Source of the DNA: Saccharomycopsis malanga
Lineage: Eukaryota > Ascomycota > Saccharomycetes > Ascoideales > Saccharomycopsidaceae
Direction: 5' to 3'
Length of the DNA stretch: 64,000 nucleotides
NCBI GenBank assembly: GCA_004014935.1
Contig: CP025325.1
Span: 496,001-560,000 of the forward strand
A program made the position numbers and the translations under genes. This document shows, in pieces, positions 39,960 through 48,899 of this stretch (positions are counted from its first letter, which is position 1; every line of letters starts with the position of its first letter). The notes under the pieces are model-generated. The model saw only the letters and a program-made list of their open reading frames with translations. It made no database searches and was not told the DNA's origin.

Positions 39960-40890
39960 CCAGGAATGAGGATTGTAACCCTTTTGACAAAATGTTGTCA
40001 ATATGACCACCATCTACTAATTTTCCAACTAACTACTTGCAAATTTGTAAATGGTTAGTAGTTTATTCCTGCATTTTTTACTTTATTTCACTGTATAATC
40101 TACTAAACATACAACTACAATTTATAACCCTTTTGACAATATATTGTCAAGATGACAATTATATTTAAACTATTTTCTTGACCAACTAGGTAATCCTCCA
40201 TATGTTGAATAAAAACTTTAAGCGCCAATAGATTATTTGTTTGGAGCTTGAAAACATTACATTTTATCCCATTTGATGTTAGTCATACAAAGACATTGTA
40301 TTATTTTCCCACTTATTACGTGAAAACTTGTAAATGGTTAGTGGTTTATTTCTGCAGTTTTTACTTTATTTCACTGTATAATCTACTAAACATACAACTA
40401 CAATTTATAACCCTTTTGACAATTTATTGCCAAGATGACAATTATATTTAAAGCAGTTTTCTTGGCCAACTAGGTAATCCTCCACAGTTTTAATATACAT
40501 TACTTGTTAATAAAATTAACGGTCCGTAATCCTCCATATCTTGAATATACATTGTTAATAAAATTAACGACCCATAATCCTCCATATCTTCAGTATAAAT
40601 TACTTGACAATATAATTGACGGTGCTGTTAAAGACTCACAAAACAAGAACCTGATAAATATGGGATAAAACCATATTTTCACTACAAACCAATACACTTT
40701 TACACATGTTGAATAAAAACTTTAAGCGCCAATAGATTATTTATTTGACGTTTGAAAACATTACATTTTATCCCTTTTGATATTAGACACTGTCTGATTT
40801 TTCAACTAACCGCTTACAAATTTCCATTCTTGTACAATCTTTCACTATATAATCTACTAAACATACCAACTAAACCATATCTTTTGCCAG
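39960..40890. repeat. Three tandem units of roughly 260 bp plus a fourth short repeat
   Basis: TTGTAAATGGTTAGTAGTTT, TTACTTTATTTCACTGTATA, ATCTACTAAACATACAACTA, AACCCTTTTGACAATATATT and GTCAAGATGACAATTATATT occur at about 39975-40195, again at 40325-40480, and more diverged at 40795-40870. AACTTTAAGCGCCAATAGAT precedes two of them (40212, 40711). Between 40480 and 40620, GTAATCCTCCATATCTTGAA with TTAATAAAATTAACGG recurs three times. No gene. Confidence 0.7.
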
Positions 40891-41091
40891 GCCGCGCATA
40901 TTTCTCAATATTTTCCTATAATAAAATAAATACGTGCTAATTTTCAAACATACAGTTTGAACCACTTTTTAAAAAGACAATTTATATACCACTTTTCAAG
41001 CATACAATATATATATTGTTCACTCTTCCTACTAGAATTTCCTTCATTGTAAATATCAACGATAACGAGCGCGCCCCGTTCAGGTCCCCCC

Positions 41092-41099
41092 GATGAGCT
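41092..41099 (+). promoter_or_regulatory. PAC-like GATGAGCT before the GYP8-like gene
   Basis: GATGAGCT, preceded by a C run, lies 71 bases before the start of the GYP8-like gene. PAC is not expected for a membrane-traffic GAP, so this may be chance or an added role. Confidence 0.35.
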
Positions 41100-41169
41100 A
41101 AATAAGCGTTTTAAATATACAAACTCTTTATTACAGTTCAGCGCCTTGTAAGTCTCATCTGTATTCGCG

Positions 41170-43065
41170 ATGGCACGCCCAGCAACCAGGAGCACAAACT
41201 CGTTCAATGTTTTGAGCGTAGATGAGACGGCAGACACTCAATATGAGAATTCAGGCAGTGAGACCAATATTGAGGTCCGGTCTTCTCGAAGCACCAATTC
41301 CTTAGCAAACCCTGATTGGGTCAACATGGAGTTTACGGATATTGGAAAATCAGTGTTTCTCAACTATCCTCTTACCAAGGATCGCAAAGATTTGAAGGTG
41401 TCCAGTGTGCGTACGGCATTACAGTTGAATGACATGGGATTGTTATCTAATTTGTCTATTTCTCGAGGAGGATTGCTAAATAACGAGTTACGCGCCAAGG
41501 TTTGGCCTTTATTTTTGGGCATCAAAGATATCAATGATGAATCTTTATTGTTTGACCACGAAACACTCCCACCACATCCTGATGAGTCTCAAGTTCAATT
41601 GGATGTCAATAGATCGTTTTCCAATTATCCTAAAAAACACGACCATGTCAAAGAATTGAGACAAAGCTTGTCATTATTGATCACCAAAATCTTGAGAAAA
41701 CACCCAAGCCTCTCCTATTATCAAGGCTATCACGATATAGCCCAACTTGTCTTGCTTGTTTTCAATAACAATCTCACCCAGTCGTATATATTTCTCGACA
41801 AGTTGACGCTTGTTCATTTGCGTGATTACATGATGCCCACCATAAACTCTTCCATTTGCCATTTGAATTTGATTCTTTTGATCCTATACAAGAAAGATTA
41901 CAATTTCTTCAAGATTTTGAACAATCTAAAACCTTTTTATGCTCTATCTTCCATAATCACCTTATTTACCCACGACGTTGCTGACTACGAGGAGATTTGC
42001 TGCGTATTCGACTTTTTGTTATCAAACGGCAACAGCGTCATCTTCAACTCCATTTATCTTTACACCGAAATCTTGCTATTGAACAAAAACCAGATTTTAA
42101 ACTCCATTTTCGAAAACATCTACAATAAAATCAACAGCACCACCGAATCTGTCATGAGCGAAAGCGGCACGTTGGCCGACAGCATGCTTAGCAACAAGAC
42201 TGATATCAGTGAAGGTTCTAGCGAAACAATCAGAAGCAGCTCCCCAGAAATAATGTCCCAAGAACCGTCCCTTGGCAATAGTTCCATTGCCGAGAGCCAA
42301 TACCAGAAAACCTCCCTGTTGTCAAACAGCGATTTCATAGGTTATGACGACCGTGATATTGAACTAATCAACTTTGATTATCTCCATAATATCTTGGCAA
42401 ATCTTGTTTCTGACTATACCAGAAAGTCCTGCAAAAACGACAACTCCAACTTGTTTGAGGCCTTTCTCAAAACTACAGAATTGGTCAAAAACTGTCCTAT
42501 TTTCGACGAGGTGCAAAATATCGACAACGTCGGCTCCTTTGGTAAAAACAATAGCCTTACTGTGCAATTGAGCAAGTATTCCGTATTGAAAAACACTTCT
42601 AGCCCATGTACATGCCTTGGAGACCCTTTGGAATTGTTGGAATTTCAGCATAAGGAAGTCATTGAACAGCAAAAGCGCGAGAAGGAAGAACAATTGAAAC
42701 AATTTGAAGAATTGATGAGACAAAGAAAGCTCAAAAAGGATTTAGCTCGTAAACCTCCTACTTCTTACCCTTTCCTTTACAATATGAGAATCTCTCGATT
42801 CTTCAAGCACCATAAACTCATCAAAATTAGCGTGGTCATTGGCATCATATCATTGTTCATCAATATCTATTTGAACGATTATAGAAGCTCTCGCATATTC
42901 AACCAGCTTCTGGGCGACTTGAGCCATTTCGGAAGACACTTCCACGCAGGTATTAATACCTTAATAAGCGATAACGGCGTTTTGGTCAACGGCTTTCACC
43001 ATTCATGGGGATTTGAAGGATTGGTCGAAAGCTTTAACGAGTTTAGCAGGAAACTCTTTTCTTAG
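41170..43065 (+). CDS. GYP8: TBC-domain Rab GTPase-activating protein, Gyp8-like
   Basis: A TBC protein stimulates GTP hydrolysis by Rab proteins; S. cerevisiae Gyp8 acts on Ypt1-type Rabs. The 631 residues contain R-A-K-V-W-P-L-F-L-G (about 104-113) and L-D-V-N-R-S-F (catalytic Arg finger in V-N-R-S). Y-Y-Q-G-Y-H-D-I (about 183-190) carries the Gln finger. The TBC domain continues to about residue 330. Then come a Ser-rich, poorly conserved linker (about 330-410), a Glu/Lys coiled coil (about 495-525) and a membrane segment near 550-568. Architecture matches Gyp8/TBC1D20, with a longer linker than S. cerevisiae (497 residues). Substrate specificity is not visible. Confidence 0.8.
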   Translation: MARPATRSTNSFNVLSVDETADTQYENSGSETNIEVRSSRSTNSLANPDWVNMEFTDIGKSVFLNYPLTKDRKDLKVSSVRTALQLNDMGLLSNLSISRGGLLNNELRAKVWPLFLGIKDINDESLLFDHETLPPHPDESQVQLDVNRSFSNYPKKHDHVKELRQSLSLLITKILRKHPSLSYYQGYHDIAQLVLLVFNNNLTQSYIFLDKLTLVHLRDYMMPTINSSICHLNLILLILYKKDYNFFKILNNLKPFYALSSIITLFTHDVADYEEICCVFDFLLSNGNSVIFNSIYLYTEILLLNKNQILNSIFENIYNKINSTTESVMSESGTLADSMLSNKTDISEGSSETIRSSSPEIMSQEPSLGNSSIAESQYQKTSLLSNSDFIGYDDRDIELINFDYLHNILANLVSDYTRKSCKNDNSNLFEAFLKTTELVKNCPIFDEVQNIDNVGSFGKNNSLTVQLSKYSVLKNTSSPCTCLGDPLELLEFQHKEVIEQQKREKEEQLKQFEELMRQRKLKKDLARKPPTSYPFLYNMRISRFFKHHKLIKISVVIGIISLFINIYLNDYRSSRIFNQLLGDLSHFGRHFHAGINTLISDNGVLVNGFHHSWGFEGLVESFNEFSRKLFS

Positions 43066-43515
43066 TATTTACAAATCTTGGTTTGCTGCTTTTTGTATTT
43101 CTATTTTGCTTTTCTGTGTAATAATATATATTAACTAGAGTTGGGAACTGGTTGAAAATGGTAGGCTAAGCGTTAAGAAAGGGTTGTCAAAGGAGAACAA
43201 AAGATTTCAAAAATCATCTGTGTTTGGCAAATATTTTATCATTATTAAATAGCGCCTTTAAGGAGCAAAGGGTTCTATAAATGTCTTCATTAACACCCTT
43301 TTGTCAATAGGTCTTTAAAAAAGAAGTGAAATTGTGGAATCAAATCAATCTTTATTATTTCCATTTTTCACTTCATCGATAAATTGGAACAGAATAGCCA
43401 GTAAAATTGCATATAGTACCCTATATTGAAGAACAGAAAATTAGAAAATTGAGTAGATATCTACAAAAGTATAGAAAAAAAGAACAAAATAATGATATGA
43501 AAAAAAATAAATTGT
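43066..43515. other. Intergenic, AT-rich, downstream of the GYP8-like gene
   Basis: No ORF, RNA gene or repeat family recognised in this stretch. Confidence 0.35.
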
Positions 43516-43520
43516 AAAAT

Positions 43521-43615
43521 ATCAATGACGGGAATTGAACTGCTAAAATTTGACTCCTAGAAAATTGAAAATGTGTATCATGGCACATAACCAAACTAAC
43601 TGAGCCACCAAACAT
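43521..43615 (-). mobile_element. TRS-C tRNA-like element, copy 1
   Basis: On the minus strand: A-box-like GGTGGCTCAGTTAGTTTGG, an anticodon-arm-like TATGTGCCATGATACACA, a long variable region and a B box AGCAGTTCAATTCCCG. T- and acceptor-stem pairing is poor. It aligns in layout and spacing with 51279-51378, and both are followed by an AT-rich TTTATTTTTTTTCA-type stretch. It is either a tRNA pseudogene or the head of a third SINE family. Confidence 0.45.
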
Positions 43616-43734
43616 TTGTACTTAGCCGGCCACTAGTTAAATTTCTGGGTGGGTTGGGTTATATGTCCTAGGCCTTGATTATAATAGTATTTGACCACGA
43701 GCGAGACTCGAGAAGAATGAATATTTGGCTAAGA

Positions 43735-43935
43735 GGGTATAGTATAGATATGCAAGATGAACAGGGCTGCGCAGGGGAGCACAGGCACTTGCAGACACTC
43801 GCAGGACCTTGGACTCGATTTTGAAGAAAATTCCTGAAAATGCCTTATTAACCCCTTGTGAAAAATCAGGATTTTGCCAGGCTTGAAAAGACCGTGCATG
43901 GCGAGGGCATGGCCAATGCATATTCTTAGGTTTTT
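43735..43935 (-). repeat. Dispersed repeat DR-D, minus-strand copy
   Basis: On the minus strand: AATATGCATTGGCCATGCC, GCCATGCACGGTCTTTTCAA, TTTTTCACAAGGGGTTAATA, AGGCATTTTCAGGAATTTTC, then a diverged CGAGTGTCTGCAAGTGCC end. Core and ATGCA-type head are as in other copies. Confidence 0.6.
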
Positions 43936-44104
43936 ATTACATACCTTTATAAGGTATAGACAATATGTCGTAGAATAACCAATAGAGGGCAAATTGTAGA
44001 GATGGTAGGAGGAAACAAGGCGAGGGCAAGAATAGAAATACAAACAGAAACAACAGATAAATTAAAAGAACAATGGATAGTACATTTTGTTTATCTAAAG
44101 GTAT

Positions 44105-44615
44105 GTAATAATAATAATAATAACTTTTATTTGGAGCTCAATAAATATCAGTTTTGTAAATACACGCCATGTGCAAAGAGAGTTGGTAAAACATGTCCTG
44201 TTGATTACCAAAAGGTTATAATTTGGCAATAAGATTATATGTTATAATCTGACAATAAGATTATATGTTATAATCTGACAATAAGATTATATGTTATAAT
44301 CTGACCATAATCTTAGATATTATAATTTGACCATAATCGTATATGTTTTAATTTGACAATAATCCTATATGTAATAATCCGACCATAGTCTAATATATTA
44401 TAATCTGACCATAATCTTATATATTATAATCTGACCATAATCTTAGAGACTACAATTTGACAATAAGCTTATGCTATAATCTGACCATAATCTGGTATAT
44501 TACAATCTTACCATAAGCTTATATATTACAATCTTCTCACCCAATTGGTTGGAAAACACTAGACAGACCCTTTTCTCATCTCCCAGAGTACTATTTAAAC
44601 TAATCTGCCCAATAG
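44105..44615 (-). mobile_element. TRS-A copy interrupted by an internal minisatellite
   Basis: Left part: tail (TTGGAGCTCAATAAATATCA, GTTTTGTAAATACACGCCAT, GTTGGTAAAACATGTCC). Right part: ACAATCTTCTCACCCAATTG, GACCCTTTTCTCATCTCCCA and a decayed head. Between them, 44215-44530 holds about twelve 24-26 bp units of TAATCTGACCATAATCTTAT type. The unit matches the ATAATCTGATCATAAT stretch normally found once or twice at this point in TRS-A, so the array grew from within the element. Confidence 0.65.
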
Positions 44616-44624
44616 CTACATGTA

Positions 44625-46625
44625 CTATTTTAAAAGAGTTTTAATCTCGTACATCAAGATGGTTTCTGTGCTGGTGCCTTGCCAACCTCTGTCACCGCTG
44701 GCACTAATCATGAATCTACATGTTGGGTCAATGTAGATGTTACTTAGCACGCCTCCGTGGTGACCAGGGATGATCTGGAAAGGTATGGACGTTTTTGGTT
44801 TTTCAGAGCTGTTGCTGTAAAGGTTTAGATCGTACAATCTGATATTATCATTGGAACCGCACAAGACGTGTCTGTTATTGGGAAGGGCTTTCACAGTGTA
44901 GACAGGTCCAGACAAGCTAGGGAACTTCAACAGTTTGGAAACGTTTGGTTCTTTATTGTTGAAATTGCAGTAGGGCATTTTAATGTCGAATTCTTCTACA
45001 AGATTGTTTCTTCTGCCCGCGTAGATTTTCTCTCCATCCACCGACCAGCAAGTGGACATGCTCCAAGGAGGAGTGTTTTTGGGGACTTTGATGCTGATGG
45101 CGCTTTTGTTGGTGCGCTTATCCCAAATGTTGATCATTCCATTGATGGTGGAGGACATGAAGACGTTAGGATCAGATGCTGGAACCGAATACAAGGTGTC
45201 GAAACTAGATTTACGCGGTGTTTCTGGTTTTACGTGATTTTTCTCATGGTTTTTCTCATGGTTTTTCTCATGGTTTTTTTCCTGCTTGACTTGTTCATCC
45301 TCGTCATCAGAACCAAACAACGAGTCATAATCATCATCTTTGATTGGATCGCTATCATCGTCAAATTTCAAAGAATCCAAATCTAATGAGCTTTGAGGCC
45401 GATATTCAATATTGGAAATCTGACCAATGATGTCTTTATAATCATTGATGACTTGTCCTTTGTTCAAATCCCATTCGTAAATCTTCTTGTCCCACCCACC
45501 ACTGAGTAATTTGTCTTCCTCACTGTTCAACTTCAAACTGCTGATGGTGTCTGTATGTTTGTTCAAATACGCCTGGATGGCTCCTTCCTGATGACGTACT
45601 GACTGTAGTGTGATGCCACCGGAACGTAGCCCAGAAAGAAGCCACAAGGCCTGGGATTGCACTGCTAGACTATATACTGGAGACAAGACAGGTTCGTAGG
45701 TTTCACTGGCAGCATTGGCTGCACTTTTCTTTATTTTCAAAGACGACCGCTTTACAGGCTGCTCGTTTTCCCAATAGGAAAGAATTACTCCAGCATTTGT
45801 TATGGAATCTACTAACGAATGCCGTTGGGCCACTGTCAACGGCGTCTGGCCTTCGAATGAAGCTATAAAATCATACTTTCTGATAAACCCGTCTTCTCCT
45901 CCCGTGAAAAGCCATTTACATCCGCCCGAAAGCGCTAAAGAATGAACCTGGCCGGCATATGGTATGGCTACACTAGGCAATATATCATAGTTCTCTGCAA
46001 TCTTGCCCTTGAGTATCCGGCTTTGTCGTATCTTTTCAGGAGGAGCTGAGACATCGATTTCGCTGGCTTTTTGTGAATTTATATCGTTATTTGCTAAATT
46101 GATCTTGTTTTTCTTTGGCGATTTTTCCTTTTTTGCTCCATCTTCCAATTTACGTTTCCCATTCTCTTGATTTTGTTCATTTTCTAAATCGTCTCGTAAT
46201 AATTGCTTCATTTGCTCTATATTGTTCTTTTTCAATTCTAGTTTATTCTTTTCTACAGTATTTTTATTTTCATTGATATTTCCATCAATATTTTCATTTA
46301 CGTTTTCGTTTTCATTCACATTTTCATCTTCATTTTCGTTCTCCTCTTCATTCTCATTCTCATTCTCATTTTCCTCTTCATTCTCATCATCATTATCCTC
46401 CCCATCATCATTCTCATCATCATTATCTCCATCATTATCTCCATCATTCTCACCATTCTCACCATCATTCTCCCCATCCTCACCATCATCATCGCCCTCC
46501 ATTTCCTCATCTGCTTGGCTCGTAGGAAGATTATTTTCTTCATCATCATATTCATCTTCTTCATCCTGGTCATTATCCAAGATATTCTCATCTATAGCAT
46601 CATTATTATACACTCGTGACGTCAT
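44625..46625 (-). CDS. SPT8: SAGA subunit Spt8 (WD40, acidic N-terminus)
   Basis: Spt8 is a SAGA co-activator subunit that binds TBP. The 666 residues have a very acidic N-terminal part (about 1-130, Glu/Asp/Asn repeats; E-N-D-G-E-N-G-E-N-D type), a Lys/Glu-rich linker, and WD repeats from about 225 to the end. Spt8-specific sequence includes Q-S-R-I-L-K-G-K-I-A-E-N-Y-D-I-L-P-S, W-L-F-T-G-G-E-D-G-F-I-R-K-Y-D and the C-terminal S-A-S-G-D-R-G-W-Q-G-T-S-T-E. A K-N-H-E repeat (12-bp units, 45238-45282) lies in a linker between blades. S. cerevisiae Spt8 has 602 residues and the surplus is in the low-complexity parts. Confidence 0.92.
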   Translation of the reverse strand: MTSRVYNNDAIDENILDNDQDEEDEYDDEENNLPTSQADEEMEGDDDGEDGENDGENGENDGDNDGDNDDENDDGEDNDDENEEENENENENEEENENEDENVNENENVNENIDGNINENKNTVEKNKLELKKNNIEQMKQLLRDDLENEQNQENGKRKLEDGAKKEKSPKKNKINLANNDINSQKASEIDVSAPPEKIRQSRILKGKIAENYDILPSVAIPYAGQVHSLALSGGCKWLFTGGEDGFIRKYDFIASFEGQTPLTVAQRHSLVDSITNAGVILSYWENEQPVKRSSLKIKKSAANAASETYEPVLSPVYSLAVQSQALWLLSGLRSGGITLQSVRHQEGAIQAYLNKHTDTISSLKLNSEEDKLLSGGWDKKIYEWDLNKGQVINDYKDIIGQISNIEYRPQSSLDLDSLKFDDDSDPIKDDDYDSLFGSDDEDEQVKQEKNHEKNHEKNHEKNHVKPETPRKSSFDTLYSVPASDPNVFMSSTINGMINIWDKRTNKSAISIKVPKNTPPWSMSTCWSVDGEKIYAGRRNNLVEEFDIKMPYCNFNNKEPNVSKLLKFPSLSGPVYTVKALPNNRHVLCGSNDNIRLYDLNLYSNSSEKPKTSIPFQIIPGHHGGVLSNIYIDPTCRFMISASGDRGWQGTSTETILMYEIKTLLK

Positions 46626-47999
46626 TGTTACCTCCTGAGATCCTCCACAACCTTCTCAGTCATTTACTAACCTCAATTATCCAACTTTTGAACCAATAAT
46701 ATCAATTGCATCATTATTTACATTACTTCTCCTACTTAATCGCCAATCATGTTGACTACCTATTCTTTATTAGGGTCACGTGGTCGTATCTAAGGGCTGC
46801 TAACTGCAATATATAAAGGTTAAGGAGTTTTAACTATGGGGAGCAGCTGTATAGAATGAATGATATTATTTTATTTGCAATATTTCCTGTAAAGGTTCTT
46901 CGATAATGTAAGACAAGGTTATTTAATAAAATAAATGAATGGTATGAAGCAAAAGTAGAGTTTATATGTAGTAATGTACAAGACAAGTTGAGCTATAGAA
47001 TATTTCGGTAATAGTATCTTTTACTCAATGGTTTATTTTAATCAAAAGTATATTGTTAATACTAGCTATTTTCAGATAAAAATCTTGTTAGACCTATTTA
47101 ATCGAACGGCATTAAAATGTTCAGCACTATCGGCTTTATATTCTTCGACGTATCATTGGTGGTAAACTTTAATATACTTCTAGTCCTATGGTTTGATCGA
47201 TTAGATGTATTAAATTCCACTATTCTGTGTTTCTTGTGCATATAAATGGTCTTTTTCGTTTCATCAATTATTGGCTAGACTTGGGTTGGCACTTATTACC
47301 ATTTGTTTTGATATATTATTACATACACTATTGAATAGCACCTTCGATTACCTTTTTAGATACCACACCATTATAAGCGTGATTCAAGACTATAATTCCT
47401 TACTTTAGACTTCTAATCTAATGCTTTGATTGACCAGGTATATAAAAGTTCACTATTGCATGGTTATTATGCTTACAATTGGTCGTCTTGGTTCGTTTTA
47501 CCAATTATTGTTGGTTCGATTCGATTTGGTACTTATAGCCACTTGTTTCGATATATTTACGACTCGTCTTTATTTCAGGTTTCTTCTATCCTTTTATACT
47601 GCCAGCTACCATACAAAACCATATTCATATCGAATTATCATATAAGATTATTTATAAATTAAGGGTAAATTTTTTGAGTTTAAAATTCCAACGCAGGTCA
47701 CACAACTCTAGTTGTCTGCTTTATTATCATCAAGCTAAAAAACGGCAACACTGCTATAAATTTTGACTGGCTGATGGTTGTGCTTGTATCGTTGGTGTTA
47801 AACGTTTATATACTTTTAATTGCTTGGTTTGATCGATTAAACACATTAAATTACATTATTCTATGTTTACTCTGCTTACAATTGGTCATTTTATTTCATT
47901 TTAATTATTTTTCGTCTTGTTAATACAAAACCAACAGACTACAACAATTACACAACTCAACATCTATTAACAAATATAAAAGAACAAACAAACAAACTT
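46626..47999. repeat. Intergenic with three diverged 250-400 bp units
   Basis: TGGTTTGATCGATTAGATGT, ATTAAATTCCACTATTCTGT and a GTCTTTTTCGTTTCATCAAT-type segment occur near 47195, with related units near 47420 and 47815. ATCATTGGTGGTAAACTTTA (47150) and ATCGTTGGTGTTAAACGTTT (47790) precede two of them. GGTCACGTGGTC at 46772 lies about 150 bases upstream of SPT8. No gene. Confidence 0.5.
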
Positions 48000-48602
48000 C
48001 TAAGACCGTTTAAACTTCTTTTTAGACTTGTATTTGATGACCTTAGCTTTCTGGTCTTGGATGGTGTTGTATTTTTTCTTGAAATACTTGGTACTATCTT
48101 TATCATGCAAAACTTCTTGCAAGATTGTTTGCTGTCTTTCTTTATTTTTCAACCGGGCGCTAAAGTATTCCGATTTGTCTTCAATTACGGTTCCCATTTG
48201 AAAATACTTTGGAATCTTCCATTTGTCCTTCTTGTAATGTCTTTTAGGATCGAGCACTGCTCTTTGCTGGATTATCATAAGATCCTTTTTATTCTTAGGG
48301 TCTTGTATGTTTCCTTTTGGCATGTTGAACCAGTTATCGCCAGAAGTGGTTTCGCGTTGCTGTCGAAGCTGTTTCTTCGACAAGGTATTGACAGACGGTA
48401 CTTGGGCCATCAAACCATGATTTTGTTCTACATTTTTAGGGTTTTCTAGCGTTGAGTACTTGTTGATAGTGCTTTTCAAAGATTCATACTTTTTAGAATC
48501 GGTTATCACACTTTTCTGGGAGTCCAACACAAGATTTTCTTCTGGTTTTGAAACGGCCTGCTTTAACTGAGCAAACAAAACATCTAATTCCAGATCCGCC
48601 AT
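48000..48602 (-). CDS. FCF2: rRNA-processing protein Fcf2
   Basis: Essential nucleolar SSU-processome factor for early pre-rRNA cleavage (A0-A2), homologous to human TdT-interacting factor 2 (DNTTIP2). The 200 residues (S. cerevisiae: 217) carry the family core in the C-terminal half: W-F-N-M-P-K-G, L-M-I-I-Q-Q-R-A-V-L-D-P-K-R-H-Y-K-K and P-K-Y-F-Q-M-G-T-V-I. A basic tail (K-S-K-K-K-F-K-R-S) follows. It is transcribed divergently from eIF2A across a 297-base spacer with a PAC-like motif on its side. Confidence 0.92.
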   Translation of the reverse strand: MADLELDVLFAQLKQAVSKPEENLVLDSQKSVITDSKKYESLKSTINKYSTLENPKNVEQNHGLMAQVPSVNTLSKKQLRQQRETTSGDNWFNMPKGNIQDPKNKKDLMIIQQRAVLDPKRHYKKDKWKIPKYFQMGTVIEDKSEYFSARLKNKERQQTILQEVLHDKDSTKYFKKKYNTIQDQKAKVIKYKSKKKFKRS

Positions 48603-48694
48603 GATAAAGTGCTATTTTTACAACCGTTTTTGCCAAAAATGGATCTCCATCATCAGGTCATCTTGACTGAATAAAGAAGAAGAAAAAAAAAATT

Positions 48695-48782
48695 AGCTCA
48701 TCGGCAGATACGGAAATCCGCAATGGTAGCGTCCGGGACGGAAATGCCGGCCGGAGCGGGATCCGCGCCACGGAAATCCGCA
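48695..48782. promoter_or_regulatory. Divergent FCF2/eIF2A promoter: PAC and CGGAAATCCG repeats
   Basis: AGCTCATC (48695-48702; GATGAGCT toward FCF2) is a PAC-like site 93 bases from the FCF2 start. CGGAAATCCGCA occurs at 48711-48722 and again exactly 60 bp later at 48771-48782, and CGGAAATGCCGG lies between (48739-48750). CGGA-AA-TCCG is an inverted repeat, as bound by Zn2Cys6 factors. The GC-rich block is unlike the AT-rich surroundings. Confidence 0.5.
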
Positions 48783-48899
48783 GAGTGAAAATTCGGCCTG
48801 GTGGTGGTGAAGCAAAACTGAATAAAACCCACAATAAACGTGTTGATATATTGTTAGCAACGAAGAAGGAGATTTTTTGATAATAGAGGGAGTGCAAAT

